A DNA stretch of 64,000 bases, taken from Artocarpus heterophyllus. Its lineage: Eukaryota > Streptophyta > Magnoliopsida > Rosales > Moraceae. Below, piece by piece: positions 1 through 11,324 of the stretch. Below the pieces are notes generated by a model. That model was not told the DNA's origin, made no database searches, and saw only the letters and a program-made list of their open reading frames with translations. The stretch lies in assembly GCA_025403435.1 (NCBI GenBank), contig CM046353.1, forward strand, positions 23,928,714 to 23,992,713, written 5' to 3'. The stretch's first letter is position 1. The number at the start of each line of letters is the position of its first letter. A program made the translations under genes and the position numbers.

Positions 1-1566
1 GTTTTAAACCAATGGAGCCGACATTGATGCTAAAACTCAGATGACTATGGTCTTTAGGACTCTGTCTAAGAAATTTATTCTGTTTAGAGCTACTTTTAAT
101 TTAAGCAATAGATAGGATATGACCTTGGCAGAATTGATGAAACAGTTACAGGAGTTTGAACTGCTGATCAGGGAGTCTCCTGCGGGTGGTGAGGCCAACA
201 TGGTAGCTGCTTCTAGTTCCAATCTCAACTCTGGGAATGGAAAGAAGCAACGGGCCAAGAACGGGAAGTCTTCTATTCCTGTTAGTACCAAGAGCAAGAA
301 GAAGAAGAAGAAAAACCCAAAGAAGCTTAAGTGCTTCTTTTGTGGAAAGGTCGGGCATATCAAGAAGCATTGCAAGGACTTCCTTTCCAAAGGAGGTAGG
401 TGTGATCTTTTGTATTTGGAAACTTGTTTGGTTGAGGAATCAATTGACATTTGGGTCATAGATTCCAGTGTAACAAATCATGTTTGTGTTTCTCTGCAGG
501 GGTTCAAAGAAACGAGAAGTCTACTGCATGAGGACTTCACGCTTCGGATGGGCGATGGATCCTTGGTCTCAACGGAAGCAGTGGGAGACGTCCATCTTTA
601 TTTTGATAATTATAGGAATTTGTTTTTGCAAGATTGTTTTTATGTTCCTAAATTTAAAAGGAATTTAATTTCTGTAGCTTGTTTATTTAAAGACTCCTAC
701 TTGGTTTCTTTTAATGATAAAGTGATGTTTCGTAAAAACAAATCTTTTAACTGTTCTGGATAGATGCAAAATAATCTATATTTTATCAAACCTAAGATGG
801 ACTTATTTCTTAATGCTGAGATGAATGATAATAACTCTAAAAGATTTAAAACTTCTCACTCTAATAAAACTTATCTTTGGCATTTGCGCCTTAGTCATAT
901 TAACCTGAATAGGATTCAAAGGTTGGTAAGGGATGGACCTTTAAGTCACTTAAAGGTGGAATCTATACCACAATGTGAATCTTGTTGGAGGGTAAAATGA
1001 CCAAAAGACCATTCAGGTCTAAGGGCAATAGGGCCGAAGGGGTTCTAGAACTTGTGCATAGTGATGTTTATAGACTGATGAACATTCGGACACGAGGAGG
1101 TTATGAGTACTTCATTACTTTTATTGACGATTACTCAAAATATGGATATGTGTACCTGATGCACCACAAAAGTGAAACTTTTGACAAGTTCTGGGAGTTT
1201 TGGGCTGAAGTGGAAAAGCAATTGGGTAGACCCATAAAGACACTTCGATCGAATCGAGGTGGGGAATACCTTTCTGATGAGTTCGTGGGACACTTATTAG
1301 AGAATGAGATTTTAACCCATTTGACTGCGCTAGGCACTCCACAGCAGAATGGCGTAGCGGAGAGAAGAAATAGGACTTTGTTGGACATGATTAGGTCCAT
1401 AATGAGTTATTCATCATTGCCTTTATCCTTTTGGGGATATGCACTACAAACCGCATGTTATCTTTTGAACAATGTGCCTTCAAAATTGATCCCTAAAACT
1501 CCTCACAAGTTGTGGACGGGTAGGAAGACATCCTTAAACCATATTCGCATATAGGTATGTCCGGCT
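1..1566 (+). pseudogene. Copia element A: truncated gag-pol fragment
   Basis: Remnant of a Ty1/copia polyprotein entering from the left window edge. It shows the end of gag with a Lys-rich run and CCHC zinc knuckle ([14 protein letters not shown], about 331-372), a degraded protease motif (DSSVTNH in place of DSGATNH, about 460-482), the gag-pre-integrase HHCC segment (about 870-985), and the integrase core with SNRGGEY and [12 protein letters not shown] (about 1250-1375). Lesions seen: a TAG at 761-763 where sister copies have Trp, a 1-nt deletion near 984 that shifts frame, and a TAG near 1553. The coding region stops abruptly at 1566, exactly where the TG of an LTR begins. The missing RT and RNase H are not found on the other side of that element. 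Non-functional. Confidence 0.93.
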
Positions 1567-1964
1567 TGTTAGACATGTATGCCCTAAGGAGTAAAAGTGT
1601 AATAAGTTTTTGGAGACATTTTTATCAATAAAGAATTTATTATTTATATACCAAATCTTGTCCTCTTTACGTTCATATTTGTTGAATGTATGTTAAGCAA
1701 ACAATAGTCTGAGACTATCAGCTTAAACCTTAAGAATTGGGCATATGATGGACGGATTATGCGAAAGATATGATTCTTAAGGTGATGGTCCAAATCATAT
1801 GATCCGCAATCGAGGGAATAAAGTTGGGCGCTTTATTCATGCAAAGATTGTTATGTTGTCTATATCCCTTTTGGGAGATGGTTTGTCTTGACCATTAGAG
1901 GTGAACTCTGTGAATAGAATCATTGGCACGTTGTCATAGGTGACGATGTGTTGGGTCGGGACAT

Positions 1965-2016
1965 AAAGTGAATTGATTTGGATTAATAAATCTGTCTCGG
2001 CAAATCAATTCACTTT
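1965..2016. other. 15-bp perfect inverted repeat in copia U3
   Basis: The arms AAAGTGAATTGATTT (1965-1979) and AAATCAATTCACTTT (2002-2016) are exact reverse complements around a 22-nt loop. The same structure appears in the other LTRs, for example near 9686-9738 and 31881-31933. In the minus copies and in E one arm carries an A-to-G/T-to-C change (GAATCGATT). Whether it works as a DNA cruciform, a protein site or an RNA hairpin cannot be told from sequence. Confidence 0.8.
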
Positions 2017-2696
2017 AGACAATCATTTGTGTTGTATCTTAATCCTGAGATGAATAGTGGGCCCGTTGTCTTAGCTTGTGTCTTTTGATGTACCAAAAGG
2101 TGACACCCACATCTTAATAGTGGCATGCATGCTGGTACGTTGGAGGCATGACTCTTGATAGCGTAGACCTGTTATTCATAGATATGGAATCCATAGCTCC
2201 TCTTTAGGAGTAATGATATCCTCTTATATGCGTTATCCTATAATTGGAAAACTAGAGCGCTCAACCATTTGGATACATAGGTCTAACAGAATGGTATACT
2301 GTCTTTGGATGGTAAGTTTTCTGATGGTGAGATAATAGAATGTAAGATAAAAATAATCGGGAAGGTAAGACAGAACTAGTTCTTAAGCCAATTATGGATT
2401 ATCATATGGGAATACGATACACTATGATATGTCATAGAGACTTAGCTGTACAAGCTTCGTAATTCTATGTAGTTTGAGAGTGTAGCTCCAAGCTTTTAGT
2501 GGAGTAGCGTTGGAGTTGATAATTATAAAATGTATATCTGGGATATTGGGTTTCATAATTATCGGGAGCTTGAGCTATATAGGTTCATTTGGTCCCCTTT
2601 GCTAGCTCACAACATCCTGTAACGACACGGCGTGGTTTTCCAATACTTGGTAACTTATGTCAGATTTATTAGATTTGTTGAAATTTGAAAGAATCA

Positions 2697-2850
2697 AATA
2701 ATTCATGTCTGTTTATCGGTTGAATTAATTTTGTGATAAAAATTAATTCAAGATAAACTTGTTGAATTATAAGGATCGGATAATTTTTGTCTATTTATCG
2801 GTTAATTTAATTTTAGATAAATTAGATCAAGATAAACTTGTAGAATTATT
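2697..2850 (+). repeat. Two-copy direct repeat inside the copia LTR
   Basis: Two adjacent units share the order GTCT-TTTATCGGTT, AATT-rich centre, then AAGATAAACTTGT-GAATTAT. Matching points are offset by 82 bp (2707 and 2789). The pair is present in every complete LTR of this family in the window, so it predates their spread. Confidence 0.75.
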
Positions 2851-3130
2851 GGGAATTGATTTATTTTCTTAGAGATTATCTAGGTGAAGTTGTTTTGATA
2901 AGATAACTTATCTATGGGGTTATTTGAATTAAAACTGAGACTTTATCCTATAGAATCTCGTGTGGAAAATAAACAATTCGCAAGATTTTTATTCGGCTGT
3001 TCGGCTTGCCGATCAACGAAGGATAAGATTACGTGTTTCCACGCTGATCTAGTCAGATATTGATCCAAACTTTTTTTTGATTCGAGTTTTTGAGACATAA
3101 TTTGATAAAGACTGACCCTAGGACTAATCT

Positions 3131-3142
3131 CTATACAAAGGG
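3131..3142 (+). promoter_or_regulatory. Putative TATA box of copia B 5' LTR
   Basis: CTATACAAAGGG lies where sister LTRs have CTATAAAAAGGG (33120, 34343) or CTATAAATAGGG (10914), about 390 bp before the LTR end. It fits the core promoter at the U3/R border. This copy has a weakened TATA (TATACAAA). Confidence 0.55.
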
Positions 3143-3533
3143 AGTAAGTTTTAAAAGTTACTAAGATCAATTGAGAGATTAAGAGTGATACTCTGCTAGT
3201 AAGAATATGAAAACTCCCTAAGAGCATTTGTTCATAAATCACAGACACTTGCTTTGGGTTCTCTTGATTGGTTGGAAGGAGAGTCACCTGGTGAAAGAGC
3301 TGTACATGTGAACTCACACTCACTATGATCGTGGATAGAGAATAGCAAAGAAGACCAGTTGGTTGAGGCTCTTCTGGAATGTTACTTCTCTTCATGTTTT
3401 GCGAGGGTTCTTCAGCGCACAAAGGTTAGTAAGATCTGGTTAATTTATGCATATAGCATGTCAAACTTGTGTTTTAGAAAATACTCTGATGTAAAATTTT
3501 TAAAATTTTGCTGCGCACTCTTTTTCCAACAAT

Positions 3534-3546
3534 TGGTATCAGAGCC
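3534..3546 (+). promoter_or_regulatory. Primer-binding site (initiator tRNA-Met)
   Basis: TGGTATCAGAGCC starts three bases after the LTR end (CCAACA-AT-TGG). This is the standard plant copia site complementary to the 3' end of initiator tRNA-Met, where minus-strand cDNA synthesis starts. Confidence 0.95.
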
Positions 3547-5149
3547 ATGGTTTTTACATAGATTTATGAGTTTGTGATCATGTTATATGTATAAATTTTG
3601 TGATCTTAATCTCTCCTATGCTTGAATTTAATTTTATAGAGAGTTGAAACTCTAGGTTTCTATATATTATATATGTTGTCATGGATTATGTGGTGAATGT
3701 TTATTAATTAATTATGGTTGATTAAATTTTTATTTAATTATTTATTAATTAATTAATTTATACTGGTTATGGTTCCTTAGTGGTTAGAATGTGTATTTAG
3801 GTTTTTCATTTAATTAGATGACGGACTATCATCTCCGTCTAGGAATTGTTATTTAATTTTAAACTTGTAAGAATTTTGTAATTAAATAATTATTCAGAGA
3901 AGACGGATCTAGAAGATTGATGATGATACTCCCAGGTATTTCCTGAGTCTCTAATTTTATGTTTTTGAATTGTTGAAAATAAAATTGATGAATTGCATTA
4001 AAAATTGTATTTTTTGGAATGGAGATTTCTACTCGGTTGGCATGCCGAACCTCATATTTCTGCAGCCCAATGGTCGCAGATCGACAGGCCAAACTTGTGG
4101 TTCGACAGGTCGTCAGTGGGTAGAAATCAGGTGGCTCTGGCGGCAGGCCAAACTTGCCTGACCGGCAGGCCAATCACCCTAATCGACCTGCCGACCGAGA
4201 GCTAAAAAATTTCCAAAAAGTTTGCAGTTTTAATTTTATTTTTGGGACAATTCTGAGTAACATTAAATTTGGATATGACTAGAAATATGAACTATTCGAT
4301 TCATACGGGATTGAAGACTTGAAGATGGGTATTACATAAAAAGGATACAGCTTGAGAATTCAAGGATGAAGAATCGATAATACGTTTCGATTATTCTCTT
4401 GTAATCTTAGTTTTCTATTCTCTAGGGTGGAGCCATAATATTACGGTTATTTATTATTTTGCTTGTAGCTTTGCTTAATTACTTTGCTTGTCTGCATTAT
4501 AATATGATTTACCATGTATATTGATAACATGTCATATAGAATAGGGAGTGCCGTCCATATTAAAATTGTTCATGCATATTCTTAAAATAAAACCTTGATT
4601 TCAAAAGATTGAGTGGGAGAAGGTTTTCGAAGAGAGGACCTAAGGCCTCCATCGTTTGTCCATAGGCGGCACATGGTGGTCCTAACCCCTAGGAAGGGAT
4701 TTCTATCATGTACCAAATTGGATCTCTGAGAAGATAAGGTATTTTAGCATGATTTATGGTTGCACACCCCTAGGTGGTGATTATAAATCATGGATAAAAT
4801 AGTGAAACGATGGTTATACACTCACGTTAATTTTATTATTAACCTCCCCTAGGAACTCTGTTAATAAAATTAATGGCCAAAGAAATGATTATTAATATAT
4901 GTTGGATCATACGGGTCCTAGATGGCATATATTAATTAAGAGGGGTTATGTGTTCCTGATTGAATTTGGCATGACTCCCCTAGGAGCTTGTTGAATTATG
5001 AGTTGGGAATTATCGTTGTAAGGTTGTGATATTTTCAAGGTTTTGACACATAAACACATTTGTATTTTTTACATGATTGTGTTATCTTACTAAATTATTA
5101 TAATATGCTTGCTTATGTTTGGTATATGATTCTTTATTGTACATTAAAA
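3547..5149 (+). other. Copia B untranslated leader, about 1.6 kb
   Basis: Noncoding interval between primer site and gag ATG, unusually long for a copia element. It contains an AT-rich palindromic tract of TTAATTAA units (about 3704-3765), a degraded cluster of the GC-rich palindrome (4038-4200, for example GGCATGCCGAAC and GACCTGCCGAC), and a run of consecutive inverted repeats (4634-4998). The same order is seen in the leaders of copia C, E and F. Short frames here are not conserved between copies, so I do not call a protein. Confidence 0.85.
4634..4998 (+). other. Array of consecutive hairpins with CCTAGG apexes
   Basis: Six successive inverted repeats can be read in the RNA sense: about 4634-4651 (GAGG/CCTC around ACCTAAGG), 4668-4714, 4748-4792 (CATGATTTAT/ATAAATCATG, perfect 10 bp), 4827-4873 (TTAATTTTATT/AATAAAATTAA), 4891-4936 (ATTAATATATG/CATATATTAAT, perfect 11 bp) and 4962-4998. 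The apexes of the second, third, fourth and sixth contain CCCCTAGG, and in the fourth and sixth this can form CTCC-CCTA-GGAG or a close variant. The fifth carries GGTCCTAGAT. The array ends about 150 nt before the gag start. Pairing is read by eye; function is unknown. Packaging, dimerisation or translational control are possibilities by position. Confidence 0.7.
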
Positions 5150-8100
5150 ATGTCTACAAACGCTTTATCGTCGATACCTAACAAAAACCTATTAACCAGT
5201 GAGAACTATAATGATTGGAAATGGAACCTAGATATCGTCTTGTCCTTTGAGAAACTAAAATATGTACTGACAACCCCTTGTCCTGCCGAGCCTACGGGAG
5301 ACTCAACTAATGAGCAATTCCAAGCATATGATCTCTAGAAAGATGCTAATGATCAGGCCCGCTGCTATCATGAATAACGTGCTGCAGGCTCAACATTGGG
5401 ATTATGAGACTGCGAAGCAGATCATGGATAATCTTGAGGATATGTTTAGAGGCCATGCCATAACAAAGCGGCAAGGGGCGCTTTGGAAACTTCTAAACTG
5501 TAAACAGAGGCCAGGGACATCTGTAAAGGAGCATATGATGTTGGTCATGGGTTACCTCGCTGAGGCTCAAACCAATGGAGCCGACATCGATGTTGAAACT
5601 CAGATGACTATGGTCTTTGAGACTCTGTCTAAGGAATTTATTTCGTTTAGAGCTACATTTAATTTAAGCAATAGTCAGGTTATGACCTTGACAGAATTGA
5701 TGAAACAGTTACAGGAGTTCTCACTGCTGATCAGGGAGTCTCCTGCAGGTGGTGAGGCCAACATGGTAGCTGCATCTGCTTCCAATCTCAACTCTGGGAA
5801 TGGAAAGAAGCAACGGGCCAAGAACGGGAAGTCTTCTATTCCTGCTACTACCAAGAGCAAGAAGAAGAAGAAGAAGAACCCAAAGAAGCTTAAGTGCTTC
5901 TTCTGTGGGAAGGTCGGGCATATCAAGAAGCATTGTAAGAACTTCCTTTCCAAAGGAGGTAGGTGTGATCTTTTGTATTTAGAAACTTGTTTGGTTGAGG
6001 AATCTAGTGACATTTGGGTCATAGATTTTGGTGCAACTAATCATGTTTGTGTTTCTCTGAAGGGGTTCAAAGAAACGAGAAGTCTGCTGCATGAGGACTT
6101 CATGCTTCGGATGGGGGATGGATCCTTGGTCTCAGCGGAAGCAGTGGGAGACGTCCATCTTTATTTTGATAATTATAGGAATTTATTTTGCAAGATTGTT
6201 TTTATGTTCCTAAATTTAAAAGGAATTTAATTTCTGTATCTTGTTTATTTAAAGACTCCTATTTGGTTTCTTTTAATGATAAAGTGGTGATTCATAAATA
6301 CAAATCTTTTATCTGTTCTGGATGAATGCAAAAAATCTATATTTTATCAAACCTAAGATAGACTTATTGCTTAATGCTGAGATGAATGATAATAACTCTA
6401 AAATACTTATCTTTGGCATTTGCGCCTTGGTCATATTAACCTGAATAGGATTCAAAGGTTGGTAAGGGATGGACCTTTAAGTCACTTAAAGGTGGAATCT
6501 ATACCTCAATGTGAATCTTGTTGGAGGGTAAAATGACCAAAATACCATTGGGGTCTAAGGGCGATAAGGTCGAAGGGGTTCTAGAACTTGTGCATAGTGA
6601 TGTTTGCAGGCCGATGAACATCAGGGCACTAGAAGGGTATGAGTACTTCATCATTTTTGTTGACGATTACTCATGATATGGGTATGTATACTTGATGCAC
6701 CACAAAAGCAAACTTTTGACAAGTTCTGGGAGTTTCAGGCTAAAGTGGAAAAGCAATTGGTTAGACCCATAAAGGCACTTCAATCGGATCGAGGTGAGGA
6801 ATGGCTTTCTGATGAGTTCTTGGAACACTTATTAGAGAGTGGGATTTTATCCCATTTGACTGCGCCATGCACTCTGCAGTAGAATGTTGTAGTGGAGAGA
6901 AGAAATAGGACTTTGTTGGACATGATTAGGTCCATGATGAGTTATTCATCATTGCCTTTATCCTTTTGGGGATATGGACTACAAACCACATGTTATCTTT
7001 TGAGCAATATGCCTTGAAAATTGGTCCCTAAAACTCCTCACGAGTTGTGGACTAGTAGGAAGACATCCTTAAACCATATTCGCATATAGGGATGTCCGGC
7101 TCATGTCCTGTATAAGGATCCGAATAAGTTGGAAGCACGTTCGGAAGTTTGTGTGTTTGTAGGATATCCAAAAGGGACTAAAGGGGGTTATTTCAATAAC
7201 CCAAAGGAGAATAAAGTCGTGGTTTCAACTTATGCAACTATCCTTGAGGAGAGTTACATGGATGACTTTAAACCTCAAAGCAAAGTGGTGCTTGAGGAGT
7301 TAAGGAGTGATCCGATCACTCCGGAGGTTCCAAATGAAACCGCTCCGATCTGTGTAGAAAAACCAAATAAACCTGAACAACAACCTCAGGGGCCTCGGCG
7401 TGGTAGGAGGATCGGGCGTCAACCTAAGAGGAATATGTTCAATGGGGAGGTCTTTATGGCTGAACCGGATGAACATGATAGGGATCCTAATACTTACGCA
7501 GAAGCTATGGAGGATGTTGATTCAAAACTCTGGACAGAGGCCATGAACATAGAGATGAAGTCTATGGAGACTAATCAGATCTGGGAGCTTGTGGATCTTT
7601 CTGAAGGGGTAAAACCCATAGGGTGTAAGTGGATCTACAAGAGGAAAAGAGGAGTGGATGGAAAGGTCAAAACCTTTAAGGCTAGATGGTACCTAAGGGT
7701 TAGATGCAAGCTATGGAGGATGTTGATTCAAAACTCTGGACAGAGGTCATGAACACAGAGTTGAAGTCTATGGAGACTAATCAGGTCTGGGAGCTTATAG
7801 ATCTTCTTGAAGGGGTAAAACCCATAGGGTGTAAGTGGATCTACAAGAGGAAAAGAGGAGTGGATGGAAAGGTCGAAACCTTTAAGGCTAGACTGGTAGC
7901 TAAGGGTTATACGCAAAAGGAAGGAATTGATTATGAGGAAACCTTTTCGCCTGTAGCCATGCTTAAGTCTATCCAGATTCTCTTGTCCATAGCTGCCGCT
8001 CTCGACTATGAAATTTGACAGATGGATGTCAAGACGGCTTTTCTGAATGGCTATCTTGATGAGTCATTTATATGGAGCAACTAGACAGGTTCAAGGTCAC

Positions 8101-9266
8101 GGGTCAAGAGGGTAAGGTTTGTAAGCTGCTAAAGTCAATTTGTGGACTTAAGCAGGCTTCTCATTCTTGGAACATAAGATTTGATCAGGTGATCAAGACT
8201 TATGGGTTCTCACAAAATGTGGATGAACCATGTGTTTACAAACACATAAAGGATGGGAAGGTGGTTTTTCTGCTGCTCCATGTAGATGACATACTGCTAA
8301 TTGGCAATGATATTGGGGCGTTGTCATCAGTCAAATTATGATTGACCAAGCAGTTTGACATGAAGGACTTGGGTGAGGCTAATTTTGTTCTCGATATCTA
8401 GATCTTTCGAGATAGGAAGAACAAAATAATAGCTTTGTCCTAGGCCGACTACATAGATAAAATTCTGAGGAGGTTTGCAATGCAAGATTCTAAGAAAGGT
8501 GGGTAGCCATCTAGGTCTGGAATTACTCTTTCTAAGAAAGACTCTCCAAAGTCTTATGAAGAAAGAGAATACATGAAGAAGGTGCCTTATGCTTCGGCAG
8601 TGGGTAGTCTCATGTATACCATGCTTTGCACATGATCGGATATTAGTTATGCGGTCGGGATTGTAAGTCAATTTCAGGTGGATCCAAGAACAAACTATTG
8701 GGTTACGGTAAAGCATATTTTCAAGTACCTAAGAAGGACTCGAGGGTATATGCTTGTATATTCGAGTGAGGAATTGACTCCTCTAGGATATACTGACTCA
8801 AATTTTTAATCCTATTTGGATTCTAGGAAATCGACTTTGGGTTTTGTGTTCACTCTGTGCGGCGATGCCATTAGTTGGAGAAGTACTAAGCAAGATTGCA
8901 CTTCGGATTCAATGATGGAGGCCGAGTATGTGGCAGCTAGTGATGCTTCGAAAGACGCAGTGTGGCTCTGCAAGTTCCTTGGGGATCTTGAGGTAGTTCT
9001 TGGTATGGATAAGGCAGTATCACTATACTGTGATAACAGTGCGGCGGTAGATAACGCTAACGAACCAAGATTTCACAAGAAGAGTAAGCATATTGATCGG
9101 AAGTATCATGTGATAAAGGACTTCGTTGGGGGTAGGCATGTCACGGTGTGCAAGATCATGTTAGAGGACAATTTAGCTAATCCATTTACGAAGACTTACT
9201 GGGAAAGTCTTCGAAAGGCATGTGGAAGCTATGGGGATGTGAGATTTGTCATATTTACTCTCTTAG
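5150..9266 (+). pseudogene. Copia B gag-pol, multiply broken
   Basis: The ATG at 5150 begins the family gag (MSTNALSSIPNKN). Domains in order are gag, zinc knuckle (about 5898-5939), protease with DFGATNH instead of DSGATNH (about 6025-6045), gag-pre-integrase, integrase (SDRGEEW in place of SDRGGEY, about 6787), RT with [11 protein letters not shown] (about 8280) in place of YVDD, and RNase H (about 8780-9266). Breaks include a TAG at 5336-5338, a deletion of about 11 nt near 5375, a frameshift near 6190, several nonsense codons after 6660, a 206-bp internal duplication in pol (7504-7915), and frameshifts near 8065 and 9200. It cannot make a complete polyprotein. The changed protease, integrase and RT motifs fit long neutral decay. 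Confidence 0.93.
7504..7915 (+). repeat. 206-bp tandem duplication inside copia B pol
   Basis: The segment beginning GCTATGGAGGATGTTGATTC occurs at 7504 and again at 7710 (offset 206). It covers the linker before RT (the [13 protein letters not shown] to GVDGKVETF region). The two units differ at several bases (for example GGCCATGAACATAGAGATG versus GTCATGAACACAGAGTTG). The join near 7690-7710 also carries small indels. No other pol copy in the window has this duplication. Confidence 0.9.
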
Positions 9267-9269
9267 TGC

Positions 9270-9280
9270 ATGTGGGAGAT
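9270..9280 (+). promoter_or_regulatory. Polypurine tract of copia B
   Basis: ATGTGGGAGAT sits directly before the TG of the 3' LTR. Sister copies read AAGTGGGAGAT. It is the expected primer for plus-strand DNA synthesis. Confidence 0.85.
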
Positions 9281-11315
9281 TGTTAGACATGTATGCCCTA
9301 AGGAGTAAAAATGTAATAAGTTTTTGGAGACATTTTTATCAATAAAGAATTTATTCATTTATATATATACCAAATCCAGTCCTCTTTACGTTCATATTTG
9401 TTGAATGTATGTTAAGCAAACATAAGTCTGAGACTGTCGGTCTAAACCTTAAGAATTGGGCATATGATGGATGAATTATGTAGAAGACACGATTCTTAAA
9501 GTGATGGTCTAAATCATAAGATCCGCAATCGAGCAAATAAAGTTGGGCACTTTATTCATGCAAAGATTGCTATGTTGTCTATATCCCTTTTGGGAGATGG
9601 TTTGTCTTGACCATTGAAGGAGGACTCTGTGAATAGAAACGTTGGCATGTTGTCATAAGTGACGATGTGTTGGATCGGGACATAAAGTGAATTGATTTGG
9701 ATTAATAATTCTGTCTCGGCAAATCAATTCACTTTAGACAATCATTTGTGTTGTATCTTAATCCTGAGATGAATAGTGGGCCTGTTGTCTGGGCTCGTGT
9801 CTTTTGATGTATCAAAGGGTGACACCCATATCTTAATAGTGGTATGCATGCTGGTATGTTGGAGGCATGACTCTTGATAGTGTAGACCTATTATTCATAG
9901 ATATGGAATCCATAGGTCCTCTTTAGCAGCAATGATATTCTCTTATATGCATTATCCTGTAATTAGAAAGCTGGAGCGCTCAACCATTTAGATACATAGG
10001 TGTAACTGAATGGTATACTGTCATTGGATAGTAAGTTTTCTGATGGTGAGATAATGGAACATAAGACAAAAATAATCGGGAAGATAAGACAGAACTTGTC
10101 CTTAAGCCGATTATGGATTATCATATAGGGATACGATATACTATGACATGTCATAGAGACTTAGCTATACGAGCTTCGTAATTCTATGTAGTTTGAGAGT
10201 GCAGCTCCAAGCTTTTAGTGGAGTAGCGTTGGAGTTGATAATTATGAAATGTATATCTGGGATATTGGGTTTCATAATTATCGGCAGCTCGAACTATATA
10301 GGTCCATTTGGTCCCCTTTGCTAGCTCACAACATCCTGTAACGACATGGCGTGTTTTTTCAATAATTGGTGACTTATGTTGGATTTATCAGATTGGTTGA
10401 AGTTTGGAAGAATCAAATAATTCATGTCTATTTATCGCTTGAATCAATTTTGTGGTAAAATTAATTTAAGATAAACTTGTTGAATTATTGGGATCGGATA
10501 ATTCTTGTCTGTTTATTGGTTGGTTTAATTTTGGATAAATTAGATCAAGATAAACTTGTAGAATTATTAGAAATTCATTTTTTTCTTAGAGATTATCTAG
10601 ATAAAGTTGTTTTAATTAGATAACTTTTCTATTGGGTTATTTGAATTAAAATTGAGACTTTATCCTATAGAATCTTGGGTGAAAAATAAAAGATTCGCTG
10701 AGATTTTTTATTAGCACTTCGGCATGCTGATCCTCAAGTTCGGCCAGCTGATGGGCCAAGTTCGGCCTGCTGATAGGGCAAGTTTGGCTTGCCTATTGCA
10801 TAGTAAAAAGATCACATGTTTTCACGCAAATTTCATCCGATATTGATCAAAATTTGATTCTGAATCGAATTTTTGAGACCTAATCTGATAAGGAGTAACC
10901 CTAGGCCCAACCTCTATAAATAGGGGGTAAGTCACACAAGTTATTTAGATCAATTGAGAGATTAAGAGTGATACTTTGCTAGTGAGAATCTGAAAACTCC
11001 TTGAGAGCTTTTGTTCACAAATCACTAAAACTTGCTTTGGGTTCTCTCGATTGGTTGGAAGGAGAGTCACTTGGTAGAAGAGTTGTACGCGTGAGCCCAC
11101 ACTCACTCCGATCGTGGATAGAGAATAGCAAAGAAGACCAGTTGGTTGAGGCTCTTCTAGAACGTTACTTCTCTTCACGTTTTGCGAGAGTTCTTCGGCA
11201 TACAAAGGTTAGTAAGATCTGATTAATTTATGCATATAACATGTCAAACGTATGTTTTGGAAAATACTTTGATGTAAAATTTTAAAAATTCCCACTACGC
11301 ACCCTTTTTCCAACA
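9281..11315 (+). repeat. 3' LTR of copia B
   Basis: Runs from TGTTAGACATG to CTTTTTCCAACA. It carries a degenerate four-unit GC-palindrome cluster at about 10723-10800, then a good TATA box CTATAAATAGGG at 10914-10925. It differs visibly from the 5' LTR, most clearly in the cluster (four units against about one). It ends inside a tandem-repeat array and shares no target duplication with the left flank. Confidence 0.95.
10914..10925 (+). promoter_or_regulatory. Putative TATA box, copia B 3' LTR
   Basis: CTATAAATAGGG, about 110 bp downstream of the palindrome cluster and about 390 bp before the LTR end. It matches the position of TATA-like boxes in all sister LTRs. Confidence 0.6.
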
Positions 11316-11324
11316 CGATCTACT

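Larger units (their letters stand above)
1567..3531 (+). repeat. 5' LTR of copia B
   Basis: Starts TGTTAGACATGTATGCCC and ends TTTTTCCAACA just before the primer-binding site. Inside it are a 15-bp perfect inverted repeat (1965-2016), a two-copy direct repeat with an offset of 82 bp (about 2697-2850), one copy of the GC-rich palindromic motif near 3000-3018, and a TATA-like box at 3131-3142. U3 is therefore about 1.55 kb and R-U5 about 0.4 kb. The palindrome cluster is reduced to about one unit here, against three or four in most other copies. Confidence 0.95.
1567..11315 (+). mobile_element. Copia element B, full-length, decayed
   Basis: Complete LTR retrotransposon architecture: LTR 1567-3531, tRNA-Met primer-binding site 3534-3546, leader to 5149, gag-pol 5150-9266, polypurine tract 9270-9280, LTR 9281-11315. 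Both LTRs begin TGTTAGACAT and end CCAACA. The two LTRs differ at many sites and in length (1,965 versus 2,035 bp), so this is an older insertion than copia F. The flanks do not form a target duplication: the left flank is copia A pol ending CGGCT, the right flank is CGATC followed by tandem-repeat DNA. Lineage is Angela/Tork-like by RT and RNase H resemblance (family knowledge, not computed). Confidence 0.95.

Noticed and set aside
37..459. Minus-strand frames rich in Phe/Leu (FFFFFFLLL) opposite gag, also at 5675-6022, 20172-20585, 28189-28395 and 60146-60568
   Set aside because: They are the antisense of the Lys-rich AAG run and zinc knuckle of gag. They recur only because gag is repeated.
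3534..3546. tRNA gene for the TGGTATCAGAGC matches
   Set aside because: Only the 3' end complement of tRNA-Met is present, next to LTR ends. These are primer-binding sites, and no cloverleaf surrounds them.
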